In this document: positions 35,296-46,237 of the stretch, in pieces
Layout of the letters: every line of letters starts with the position of its first letter
Numbering within the stretch: the first letter of the stretch is position 1
NCBI GenBank assembly: GCA_015039465.1
Contig: MU130359.1
Coordinates: 429,115 to 493,114 of the forward strand
Reading direction: 5' to 3'
DNA from: Phlegmacium glaucopus
Taxonomy: Eukaryota > Basidiomycota > Agaricomycetes > Agaricales > Cortinariaceae
DNA: 64,000 nucleotides
Notes under the pieces: generated by a model
What the model was told of the DNA's origin: nothing
Databases searched by the model: none
What the model saw: the letters and a program-made list of their open reading frames with translations, nothing else
Position numbers and translations under genes: made by a program

Positions 35296-37359
35296 CGATA
35301 GCGTGCCTAACATTATCCTCAGAATCTCACCACCTGGAAAAATGAACCCATTCACCATCAGCAAACTTGGGGATTTCCCATAGTGTGTCATAGTCATGTC
35401 ACACTAAATTATAGTATCCTATAGTCATGTTGATATGTTTGCAGTGAGTTGTTAGTAAAATGGTGTAAAACACCATAACATCGACAAAAACACTACTAAG
35501 GTGTTGCTCAGGTCTCCTAGAAAGTATGACCATTCCCTTATTTAATTCCGTACACACATGTATGGTTTGTTTTACTTTATAGTTGTAATAAACTTTGTTC
35601 TAACTTTCGAAGACCAATTTCGACCCAATTTGACAACCAATGTCAATAATCAAGCTATTTGGTAACCAATACCAATTTGACAACCAATGTCATAAACAAT
35701 ATATTTGATGGGGATGCTAGCACTTCCCAACTCTAGTTCACACAATGTAAAACCAAGAAGGTAGCTGGGCGCAATCTGATAATTTATTTACAAGTTTTCT
35801 ATCTTACTTATACGAAGTAAAACAATAAACTATTAGTGTAATTGTTATTTGGTTTGCTGTGACCCGTTATTGGTCCCTCCACAACCCATTATTGTTCTTA
35901 TTGTTATTCCAGCTAATTATTTGTAACCGTTCCTCAAATATCCCTTTTGGGTTTGCATCCAGTAGCCCAGCTCTCTTTATTTACTCATGTGTTCTTTTTG
36001 TAACACTTGTGACTTTACTTTGGTTAGAGTACAAGTCTTCATCTTCTACCTTTAGACATAGCTCCAGATGCACTGGATAAATCCCCTCATAGTGTAGACT
36101 TAATATTTACATAATATTGTAGTATATTCCTTGATACTGTCACAGATGTTTGTGGTTTTAGCCAGGAAGTTCAATTATTAGACAGTGTGACAATTAGGTG
36201 AATTGTTAAGTTTAAAACAAGGAAGTCACGTCGGAGTTACTCTGGAACGGACGGAACGGAACCGGAACAGTAACCCGGAAAGGACGTTGGCCTCAGCGTG
36301 TGTGCTGTGCCGCCCAGCTCCTAAGGTGTCCTGATTTCGGAACGGAAGAAGAAGTAATAAGACGGAAGACCTCAGTGACTTAGAGGACGAACAAGAGGAG
36401 GAAACTAAGTTGATATTTGAACTGAGGGAAAACATACAAGTTCGAGTACTTTAAATATAAAAGGAATTGCAACCGAAATATAGAATATAAATATAAGTGC
36501 TGCGTTCTGCTCCCGGAAAAGGTCCTGCATTCTTGGGTGAATAATCCATGGCTGGTGTGCTGACTGATAGTGGGAAAGTGATGACAAAGGAATAGTTGTT
36601 ATGACGAAGGTGTGGTAAGGGGTTTGGGATATCGTCGGAAGAGTCGGAGTGATATGGAGAAGTCTCGGAGTCGGACGTAGGAGGAGTAGAGTCGGAGACA
36701 AGGGAAAGTACTGGAACGGAGTACGGACTACCGGAAACAACTCTGTTGGAGTCGGACCGGAGTAACATGTGACGGAATGTAACATGAATTCACACCATAA
36801 TATATCTCCAGCCTTATGCTGTGAACCTTTCATTACAATTTCTGTTTAATCAACTGGTGTAGTCACCACCAATGACCCTCTCTGTGCCAGATTGCATTAA
36901 TATAATTAATATTTTAGGGTATTTCTGGAAAAATGTGCATATCCGTGCCTATACACATTTACACCATATCAATGTCACCATAACTATAGTGAATTATAGT
37001 TTCATAGCATCCATGTGACACACACCAGCACTGTCTAGCATAGTCTAGCCTCATCACTATGTCACATTAGAATACATTGTTTTTCATTAAGTTAAATAAA
37101 CCAGCCCTAAACCAAGTGTCCATGCACAAAAACTAAAACTACTAAATATGTAAGTTCAACATTTGTTCCCATTGTTCCATACCGCCACCACTACCACCTG
37201 ATGACTACAATACTTACAACAACAAATGAATGTTTTTTTTTTTACTTTCTATTATCAATCTATTATACTATATTAATTTATTTCACCCCAGGAACAATGG
37301 TTGGGGCTCGTTTGGCCCCACCTCACCATTTTTTGCACCAATAACCACACACAACAATG

Positions 37360-37680
37360 ATACATGACTGATGCATGACAACAATGCACAAATGACACAT
37401 GACAACAGTGCACAAACAATGCACAATGACAACACACAAACACCAATGATAACAAATGAGTCAGAATGATGATGAATGTGCAATGACAATGACATGCAAC
37501 AACATGCAAGCGACAATGATGGCCTGTGACAACAACAACCTGCAACGATGACCTGCAATGACAACAACCTGCAACAACAACAACCTGCAATGACAACAAC
37601 CTGCAATGAGTGACAATGACAACCTGTGACAATGATGATGATGTGCAATGATGATGATGTGGTGCAATGACAATGATCCT
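37360..37680. repeat. Degenerate ATGACAACAACCTGCA simple repeat
   Basis: Low-complexity array built from CAACAATGA and AACAACCTGCAATGAC variants. The open frames on the minus strand here (strings of H, C, V, I) are products of the repeat, not genes. Confidence 0.85.
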
Positions 37681-38039
37681 TTACAGTAGTATATATAAGT
37701 AGTGTATATTACAATGTTTAGACTACTAGTACTTAGTTGAATATAATTTTTTTAACAATTTCCTCCAGTTGTGACACTAGTAGAATATGATGAGTATAGG
37801 CCTCTCTAACTAATTATGGATGTTGGAATTTATCAAGCTCAGGGATTAAGTAGATGAAAATATGATTCACGTTTGGCCAGCACGGGTTGAGCGCCTTGCA
37901 AACAAGTGAGTAAAATGGTACAGTACTACTACTACTCATATCCTATTGTGCTTACTAATCATTCCTAATCAGGAAGAGCTTTTCTAACGCTCGAAAATAT
38001 TCAACAATGGATAGTATTAACCTAGCCCTATATTAGTGA

Positions 38040-38470
38040 TGTTCAAGGGTTTCAAAACCCTTAAGGATATGAGGGTAAGGGTAAGAAGGGTAAGGGTGAA
38101 GGTCAGGATTTTCATACCCTTACAAAACCCTTACCCATGACAAAGGGTCAGGGGTTTTGCAAGGGTTGTTCAAGGGTTGTTTTTTAGATTAAAAGCCATA
38201 TATTATGGTTACCAAAGAAGATATTTAGCAGAAAAAATAATAATTTCCACTATCTGGATTATTTTTCATCCTTTTAGCCTGACCTTTGTTGGAGTCATGT
38301 TTAAGGATTGTGAGAACAGCTGGTAACTGCGAATGATAATGTGAATGTTGGTGATGACTGCAAGTATCTGCAAGGATCTGCAAGTATTCTGCAATGATCT
38401 GCGAGTATGTGCAGTGATCTGCAATGACCTGCAATGATATGTCAGCATCTGCAAGTATACTGCAAAGGTT
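38040..38470. repeat. GGGTAAGG-rich and CTGCAATGAT-rich low-complexity arrays
   Basis: 38055-38180 holds runs of GGGTAAGGGTAAGAAGGGTA followed by inverted ACCCTTAC motifs, giving potential hairpins. 38340-38470 is a degenerate repeat of about 12 bp (TCTGCAATGATCTGC). No coding sequence. Confidence 0.7.
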
Positions 38471-38852
38471 GTGAAACTGCAAAAATGGTGTGTTTACATC
38501 CCTAGACATCTCCTGGGTCCTATTAGCATTACCGTGACACTGGACAGCACTATAAACAAAAGGACCTTTTCTATGGTTCTATGGTGCTGTCCAGTGCTGT
38601 CCGGTGCCAGTAAGCCAGCCCCAAGTTTGCTGATGACTGGATTAGATGCGCTCTACCATCCCATTCTCTCCTCTTTGAATGATATACAATTCACATTGCA
38701 TGTTCTAAGTCTCTATATTGTGAAATCCCTATCTTTCAGATGCACCCTGCATAGTTCACTATGTTGCCTGAACTGTTTTTGTCTCTTGAACAGGGAGATA
38801 TTCAGATTGCTTTGATTAGCTTGTCATCCATTGTTCTATATGATGAATGATT

Positions 38853-38905
38853 GAGACAATGTGGGTAGAAGACTCTCTTGTGAAAATTGGTCCACTGAGA
38901 TAATT
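38853..38905 (-). pseudogene. Fragment of the SNF2-RING gene 5' end
   Basis: GATTGAGACAATGTGGGTAG, continuing to TGGTCCACTGA, is a diverged copy of 59512-59565, the start region of the SNF2 gene. It directly abuts the last NACHT fragment. Too short to encode anything; it records an ectopic copying event. Confidence 0.55.
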
Positions 38906-39444
38906 GCTCTGAAATAGTTTCCCAGGCCAGACCATCATGTAAGGAATGGAGTTTGTTCACACGAGCAAGCGCATCGAGCATGTGCACAAAAGACCGACCT
39001 TGGGAATTGTTACACATGACTATTCCCATTCTGGAAAAGTAATACACAGGAGAAAAGGGGTACAGGCAGGACCGGGCTCGTGCAAGGAAAAGAGAAAATG
39101 GAAAGACCGAAAAAAGAGCTAGTATGCTCTAAAATTTTAATCAAACAAAACAAATTTTCTTAGGATCAACAGCACTGGTAAAACTTCATTTTAAAATTTC
39201 TCTTCACTTTACATATAAAAGGTAGCACATATTTACTGTAGAGAGCAGTGGAAAAGTCCCCTTCATTAGCTAGCTTCAGATTCTAAACTCATTCTCAAAA
39301 GGAGACCTCACAAATCTCTTTATTGCATTAATCTTTCAAATATACAAACACATCACACATATGATTTTACGACTGCGTAAATTGTTAGTGTAAATGCACG
39401 TCACGTGACTTAAGCATCGGAAATTATTATTTCTGACTTACCCT

Positions 39445-39793
39445 CAAGGGGTGTAAGAAATTTGTTTAAGACATGACCTTGATTTTGGGCTTAGAAATGG
39501 CTGGGAGATCAAAAAATGCAACTCCGAAGTTTTTCCCATGGGTATTTCTTGAGTTGCCTTATAAGGAAATTTGGGGGGGTCGAAAGCAGATGAAATTTTT
39601 TTGAAAAGTGTGCAGATTGATGAGAGAAGTTGAAAAAATGGGGGGTAATTTTTCTTCCCACGAAACACAAAAGTGGCCATAAAATCTGAACCAAAGACTT
39701 TAGCAACAAACTGACTTCAGATTTGGATTCCCCATCCTATTTTGCACCCAAAATCAAGGTCATGTCTCAAACAAAATTCTTACATACCCCTTG
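39445..39793. mobile_element. hAT-type MITE, 349 bp
   Basis: Terminal inverted repeats of about 50 bp (CAAGGGGTGTAAGAAATTTG at the left, complement of CAAGGGGTATGTAAGAATTT at the right, extending through GACATGACCTTGATTTTGGG). An 8-bp duplication CTTACCCT flanks it (39437-39444 and 39794-39801). The CAAGGGG end and 8-bp duplication fit the hAT superfamily. No coding capacity. Confidence 0.85.
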
Positions 39794-39991
39794 CTTACCC
39801 TCACAAATACGCTACGACTACCCTTTTGGGTGTTCAACGTATTCTACTATTACAGTCACATAACGCGGAAGGAACGAGCTGACATTGACAGATATCACAA
39901 ACTCGGCCTAATACAGAAGGATCACAAGGATTTGCACTAATTTAAGGTATTAATGTGCGGGCGCTGCCCTGACCAAACGAATATTCAACTT

Positions 39992-40628
39992 TTACAAACT
40001 AAGGTTAACCGGGTTGCAACCGAGGGAAACGACATCGCCTTAACGTTGACAAAAAAAGAAAAGAAAAGATAGTCAGAAGACAAGAAACATGATCGTATAT
40101 TCTCAAGCCGTGCTTACCGAAGGAGTTGTCGGTGCAGCAGACAGGTTGGGTAGAGCTGGCAAAAAGAATTATTTAAATTCAAACGTGTCAGGTTCATGAA
40201 TCTAAAAAACTTACCAAGAGTTGCTTCCACCAGTGGCGGTGATCGAAGTGCAAGTAATACCGACATAACCAGAAATAGTGTCCGCAGAGATTCCCAAAGG
40301 ACTGAGGGCGGCGGCAGCAGCGGGTGCAGTGGGTAACTCGGCGCTCTTGCCTATAATAATTCGTTTTCATCATAGCACTATGGCGATATGGTGAAAATAA
40401 AAACTTACAGCAGTGGAGTTTTCCAGTCCCGCATTTGCTGGCTCCGATAGTAGGAGGAGGGTTCCCAGGGAAAGGAGGGAGGATGCTAGGAGAGACCGTG
40501 TTGGAAGAGGGCGTGTTGGAAGAGGGCGTGTTGGAAGAGGGCGTGTTAGAAGAGGGCGTGTTGGGAGGGGTGGCGATAGCAGCCACAAGAGTGGCAAAAG
40601 CGAGAGCAGAGATGACTTTGAATTGCAT
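39992..40628 (-). CDS. Class I hydrophobin, copy 1
   Basis: Small secreted amphipathic protein that assembles into rodlets at hyphal surfaces and air-water interfaces. Exons on the minus strand 40628-40409, 40350-40215, 40155-40118 and 40038-39992 give 146 residues. The signal peptide is MQFKVISALAFATLVAA. A low-complexity linker of repeated NTPSS follows, then the eight-cysteine core: C-x6-CC, about 30 residues, C (VGITCTSI), C (NSCSTQ), PVCC, and the final C (LGCNPVNL). The spacing fits class I. An in-frame ATG ten codons upstream exists, but the chosen start opens the signal peptide. The TATAAAG box lies about 75 bp upstream. Copy 2 at 46238 is the divergently transcribed partner in an inverted duplication. 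Confidence 0.93.
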
Positions 40629-40701
40629 ATTGTTTGTTTTGTTGGTAATAGTGAACACTTGGGAACTGTTTGAGTGAAGACAATAGGTAGACCATAGCGA
40701 T

Positions 40702-40708
40702 CTTTATA
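40702..40708 (-). promoter_or_regulatory. TATA box of hydrophobin copy 1
   Basis: TATAAAG on the minus strand (CTTTATA on plus), about 75 bp before the ATG. Position and context (GGAAGTATAAAGATCGC type) are the same in copy 2. Confidence 0.7.
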
Positions 40709-41517
40709 CTTCCAGAGGTCTTGTACGAGATGATTGATAATCAGGAGAACTAAAGCCATCTTTGGTTTGTGCGTATATCATTACGAAGACGTTTCATGTG
40801 GAGACGGCTCCACTCTCCGTTTTACGGTGTAAATTGATGGAGACAAGTAGTCAAACGGCAGAGACCACTAAAAAAAAGCTAAGAAAAAAACACAGCTTGG
40901 TGAGAGAACATAAATCAAGAGCCAGCAACAAGTAGTTGATGACTAGAGAGAAAATGAAGACCTCGACTCCTCGCTTTGAACTTTGATGATTGACAATCCA
41001 TGCATGTAAATTTCTTCACGAAGACAATGGTGTTGAATCGGCTCAAACTGTCATAATGAACTGCGGAAATGCACAGGGATAATTGACGCACGGTATTCGG
41101 AAAGTTCAAGGACCGACGCGTGCATTAACCACGGACGCAAGAGACAAACAGAGATGGAGAGAAATCGACTCCGAGTCTGCAAGCTCAGAAGATGAGACAT
41201 CTACACCTATCGCAATAGGAACTCGAAATTAGTTGCACTAAGCAATTGAGCACCCCCCGTCACGAACACATTCAGCATAACTTTTATGAAGATGTGCATT
41301 TGAAGCTCCATGGATACAGAAGAAAGTTCGTCCCCACCGATAACCGGAGAATAAGTATTGGCCATAACGACTCTCAAAAATTTCGCAATTCCTGTTGATT
41401 CTAGGTCAACTCTCTTCAGATCTCGGAGCACAGCCAGCGAAAATAGGGCCATTTAGATATCCAACCACCCAGTTTGACTCGGACTGAGTACGTGACTCTT
41501 CTAATTGGATGACATAA

Positions 41518-41846
41518 CAGCTATTTGCGAAATGGTAGACGTTTTGGAAATTTTCTCATGTGCGCCTTTGTTTGTATAAATACCCATAATTAGGTAGAAT
41601 TGATGCGCATGAGTGGAAAGCAGTGGAGCGGCTGCGCTATTTACATCTAGTATAGGCTCCTTGTCACCAACAGGGTCAACAATCAATATATTGCAATGAC
41701 ATAGTGATTTTCAAGCAAGGCGGCGGAAAGTGGAGCAAGAGGATTGAGGCATGGTTTGTTTGCGTTATACTATATCTGGTTGTTTACCGTAAACAAAGGC
41801 GCAGATGAGGAATTTTTCAAAACGTCTACCATTTCGCAAATAGCTG
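41518..41846. mobile_element. MITE with 58-bp terminal inverted repeats
   Basis: 329 bp with near-perfect long inverted repeats beginning CAGCTATTTGCGAAATGGTA and including GTAGACGTTTTG and GCGCCTTTGTTT. The opposite arm (45290-45320) preserves the empty site: CATAAATATATCAG there corresponds to CATAA, element, AAATATGTCAG here. A duplication of at most about two A bases is seen. Class uncertain. Confidence 0.85.
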
Positions 41847-42050
41847 AAATATGTCAGTTAATTATCTTGGGAAGGAGAAGGTAGGTACAATCACCAAGTT
41901 ACATATTCACATTCGTTCCTTGAGAGAAGTCCAACCCTAGAAGTCAAAAAGCTGCGGAAAGCCCAAGAATACTAGAATGCGAAATGACGATGTAAATGTG
42001 TTATATTGGTGCCACCGCGAGAGAGTTCAGAACCACCGCCGTGGCACGGC

Positions 42051-42780
42051 AGGACCCCGGATAATGGTAAGGGAGGCCTGATCCTAGAAAGGCACTTTTC
42101 GTCCGGACAGAGGTCCCAGATATTTGTCCGGATTGCTCCTAGCCTCCCCAAAATTTGCAAAATTTGTCCGGACCCCCGTGCCCAGCCTATTTTTTGCTAA
42201 TTTTTGTCCGGATCGGTGGGATCTGGCCTGAAAATCGCCGCAGACGAGGTAGAAAAATGAGGTATTAAGCTAAATAATACTCAAGAACACCAGCTATGAT
42301 ATAGACTAGCCATGTGTATTCAACATCGTAGCTAATCTTTACTAATCTTCACCATCAGATTTCCACCTCGCTTTCGAGAAAGCTTCAATGCCTCTTGCAG
42401 TTGCTTGTCTGCCTTTTGGAGGGTGCGAAATCGAGTTAGATCCCATGGTTTCTCACTCGTGCAAAAAAACATGGGATATACTACACAAGTCCAAACAGCA
42501 TAAGATGAGAAACATTCAGAAAATATGTTGCAAGGCGTGTTCGAACCCGCAAGTCACGAGCACAGTTGCACTCAACATTTGGCGCGGAACTGGTAGATTG
42601 ACTTATGTCCGGACTGGGACCTGGCTACATAGTGAAATCAAATTTCTGTCCGGATGAAGGCCCGTGGCCTTTTCGAAATTTGGGTCGATTTTGTCCGGAT
42701 TGGCTCCCGGCCGTTTTCAAAATTTCTAAAAAATCTGTCCGGATGGGTATCAGGGCGCACCTGCCATTATCCGGGGTCCT
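42051..42780. mobile_element. Non-autonomous hAT-like element with TGTCCGGA repeats
   Basis: 730 bp. Inverted ends AGGACCCCGGATAATGG, flanked by a perfect 8-bp duplication GGCACGGC (42043-42050 and 42781-42788). About eight copies of TGTCCGGA or CGTCCGGA lie near the two ends (four in 42105-42215, four in 42605-42750), all in the same orientation, as expected for subterminal transposase-binding motifs. No transposase gene. The 8-bp duplication suggests hAT. Confidence 0.88.
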
Positions 42781-43610
42781 GGCACGGCCCGCAGTATGTA
42801 CATCTCACATGACCTAAATGCTCCCACTGGAATTCAATATTATTGATCTTCAAGTTCATTTTCAAAGCTTCAAGCCAGTTCAAGCGCCACCGATTATCAA
42901 TTTATAGCAATGATCGAAGCGAGCTACGAAATGAAAGAAATGACTCAATTTTTCTTTCGTTACAAACTAAGATCAACTAGGTTGCAATTTGCAAACGATG
43001 ATCGAAGAACTTGAAGTTCGGAAGAACATTGGAAACTACAAGAGTAAAAAAGCAAGCTCAATGATAGGATTGCATAGTTTCTGCCACAAGGTGTAATATG
43101 AGAATAAACCACTAAGGTCTGTCCAAGATCACCGATCTTTACGTAATCGATTTCGCGGAGGTCCTATATGACAGAAGGCCTGGCTATTAACCGCGTTTAA
43201 GGTAGGTAAAGGAACGTGTATCGATATCTGACACTGAGATAGGGTGTCATTTGATAACTAGAAAATTCACTGCCTTGGAGGACGCCAGCATGGTGTTACC
43301 GGTGAGCGGATTACTGCGGCACCAAGCATCAGTACTTTTCGTAAGTTCGGTCGCAAGCCAACAACACACAAAGTCTTGAAGTTCAAAGGAACGAAGCAGT
43401 ACCAAGTTCCATAACGCGAACAAAGACTTGGGAACGACATTGCTTTAATAACTTCGAATCGGAAATGAAGCCATCTGTGATAAGGAATTTGACTTGACTT
43501 TATTTAGTGAGAACGGGCATCCATTTCAGTTTGTCACTAAGCTGCTGACTAGCGCTGAGTCCCCCGATAGCTGGGCCAATGCCAAGTTCCCAAATTCCAA
43601 ACAAAAGCGG

Positions 43611-44759
43611 AACCCAGGAGACGGTATCATACCAGGATGAATTTTTGCTATTCGATCTCCAAAACTAGAACTAATACCAACAAAACCACCACTTGCGAGA
43701 AGAGAGGGAGGATAGCGTCAAAGAGTCAGGAAGCCAGGGACAGGTGCATAGGTCTTGTCGTCTCGATGGCGTTGTGCTAGCCGCCGTGTATAGCTGGTTA
43801 TGACGTTTGTGCCCGTGGATGAGCAGGAGGTGATAACAGTGGTGACGTAGAGCTGTACAAAAGTTAAAATAAGATAATACGATTTTTCCGTAGCAGTAGA
43901 CGTGCGTTGTCTGAAGGGTGCTAAGCCATCCACTAGACGTCTAGTATGAAAGGCGATGACAATGATGTGGGGGCTAGATGACGGTGAACGCGAGTTTACT
44001 CGATCCATAAATGAAATACCGCCAGATCTTAAACGAACCTTTGGCTACAATATCAACGACCCGATTCCTCGACACTGACAATAGCTACCGTCTTCACCTC
44101 CGATTGTACGAGGAAAGCAGGACAAGAATACCTGAGGCTGAATGTTGGATCCAAAGGGCTTGTCGAAAAAGGCTCTCGGAGTGTCCCACGGTATGAACTG
44201 ATAGTACTGAGTTGAACATTGGACGCGGCAGTGACTTTGTTATAAAGTCTGTCAAAAGAGACTAGGTAAGTCCATGTAATTATGATCGTTCTTCCGAAAG
44301 AGACTAACCTTTGAGTCTCATTAAGAACACATCACCAAATATTCTCCGTTGACAATTCACATCCTTTCCGTGGGACCTCATCCACATTCATCGACTTCAT
44401 TTGGTGGTATGCGATCATCAGGAGCACGAGAGTTCATCCGAGGAGAATGAAAAAGAGAGGCCCCGGAGAATCGATGTCCGACAGCTTAACGTTCACCCTT
44501 AAGTACACTTCTCACAATCTATTCACCTGTCCGGGAGGGAAGTGAATCAGTGTGTTCGTGAGTGCAACAGTGTCCACTGCCAACAGAAGAGACACAGAGG
44601 ACAGCAGCGACGATTGAGAGAGCTCAAGCTAGTTCAAGCTTATATAATCGAGACCGTCTTTCTTCCCGTGCCACGGCTTTCTGAAGAAACTTGAACTCAT
44701 CGCCATTAACTATAGCGGCTGGCTCTAACTTAGCGCCAACATATTGGTACAATGTCTTC
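43611..44759. other. Loop region of inverted duplication
   Basis: Single-copy spacer between the two arms, about 1.15 kb. Only short open frames, none with family resemblance. Possible remnant of the sequence that lay between the hydrophobins before duplication. Confidence 0.4.
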
Positions 44760-46158
44760 TGAATTTGGCCTTTGTTTGGAACTTGGTACTGGCTTGGCCA
44801 TCTTCTCCCAGTCAATTAGCATCAGCGTCATGCGGGATCAGCATCCCAACAGCCAAGGGACTCAGCAGCTCAGCGACAAACTGTAATGGATGCTCGTTCT
44901 CACTTAATAAAGTCAAGCCAAACTCCTTGCAGTGGTGGCTTCATTTCCAATTCGGTATTGTTAAAGCAATGTCGTTCCCAAGTCTTTGTTTGCGTTATGG
45001 AACTTGGTACTCAGGCTGCTTCGTTCCTTTGACCTTCAAGACTTTGTCTATATATTTTTTGGCTTGCAACCAAACTTACGAAAAAATTGATACTGCGCTT
45101 GTCGAAACGACAAGTAAATTCTTGGTGCCGCAGTAATCCGGTCACCGGTGACAACATGGCTGGCGTCCTTCAATGCAGTGAGTTTTCTAGTTATCAAGCC
45201 CATTAATCTCATATCGTAACACGGTCCTTTGCCTACCTCAAACGTGATGTACCTACCTTTTCCTTCCCGCGATAATTAACTGATATATTTATGTTATCCA
45301 AGTGGAAGAGTCACGCAATCAGTCCGAGTCAAACTGGGTGGAAAAGTTAAACGCATGGCCAAGCCCCATTTCCACTGGATGTGCTCCGAGATCTGAAGAG
45401 AGTTGACCTGGAATTGCCAAATTTTGGTTATCCCCAATATTCTCCGCTTACCGGGTGAGAGCTTTCCTCTGCGTCCATGGAGCTACAAATGGACACCTTC
45501 ATAAAAGTTATGCTGAATGTGTTCGTGACGTGGGGATCTCAAATGCTTAGCGCAACAACTTTCAAGTTCCTGTTGCGATAAGCGTGAGCTTGCAGAGTAG
45601 TCGAATCCTCTCCATCTCTGTTTGTCTCTTCCGTCTGTGGTCAATGCATGCGACAATCCTGATCCTTCCGAAGACCGTGTGTCAATTGCCCTTGTGCATA
45701 TCCGCAGTTCATTATGACATTTTAGCGCTCATTACTCCAAACATGCCTTTACAACGGTGAATTCATGAATCAAGTTTCCGTCATCTAGGCAAAGCCAGCC
45801 TTACTTTTACGGCCGTTTGAGCCGATTCGGTTCCGCTGTTTCTATGAAGAAATTTACAGGCATAGATTGTCAACCATCGAAGTTCAAAGCGAGGACCTCT
45901 TTTTCTCTCTATTCATTGGTAGTGTTATCAACTTCTTGATGCTCGCTCTCTATTGATATTACCGTATGTTTTTTCACCAAGCTGTTTTGTTTTCCCTTAG
46001 ATTTTATTCAGTGGTCTCTGCCACTTGACTACTTGTCTCCATCAATTGACAGCGTGAAACGGCGACCACATGAAACCTCTTCGTAATGAGGTACGCATAT
46101 CCCAATTCTGCTTTTATTTTTCCTGATTATCAATCATTTCGTACAACACCTCTGGAAG
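44760..46158. repeat. Right arm of large inverted duplication
   Basis: Inverted partner of the left arm; it lacks the two element insertions of that arm and so shows the empty sites. The open frame at 44744-45136 lies in the arm and has no family resemblance. Confidence 0.75.
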
Positions 46159-46165
46159 TATAAAG
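46159..46165 (+). promoter_or_regulatory. TATA box of hydrophobin copy 2
   Basis: TATAAAG 79 bp before the ATG, mirrored by the box of copy 1. Confidence 0.7.
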
Positions 46166-46237
46166 ATCGCTATGTTCTACCCATTGTCTTCACTCAAACA
46201 GTTCCCAGTGTTCAGTATTACCAACAAAATAAACAAT

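Larger units (their letters stand above)
35356..38635. mobile_element. 3.3-kb TIR element in NACHT pseudogene
   Basis: Bounded by a perfect 17-bp inverted repeat, CATCAGCAAACTTGGGG (35356-35372) and its complement (38619-38635), and placed exactly between two NACHT pieces. The right end also has an inner repetition of GTGCTGTCC. No transposase frame is visible, so it is a decayed or non-autonomous DNA element, itself carrying further repeats (see 36220-36780, 37360-37680, 38040-38470). A target duplication was not found. Confidence 0.7.
33470..38850 (+). pseudogene. Shattered NACHT gene copy
   Basis: Four collinear pieces of the NACHT gene lie here: 33470-33556 (matching copy 1 from about 4216), 33815-33997, 35296-35355 and 38636-38850 (ending at about 4750). 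Together they cover one continuous stretch of the NACHT exon 2 with almost nothing missing, for example GATGCGCTCTACCATC and TTGAACAGGGAGATATTCAG. They are separated by a solo LTR, a 1.3-kb insertion and a 3.3-kb TIR element. Substitutions are mainly C to T and G to A, and frameshifts and stops are frequent. The 5' and 3' ends of the gene are absent. Confidence 0.85.
40709..43610. repeat. Left arm of large inverted duplication
   Basis: Together with the hydrophobin gene at 39992-40628 this forms the left arm, paired in inverted orientation with about 44760-47000. Matching blocks include 40960-41050 with 45810-45905, 41440-41500 with 45300-45345, and 43260-43610 with 44760-45200. The arm is longer than its partner because of insertions at 41518-41846 and between about 41893 and 43200. 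No gene apart from the hydrophobin is recognised. Confidence 0.8.

Noticed and set aside
37273..37673. Minus-strand open frames of 119-121 codons rich in His, Cys, Val
   Set aside because: They are products of the ATGACAACAACCTGCA simple repeat.
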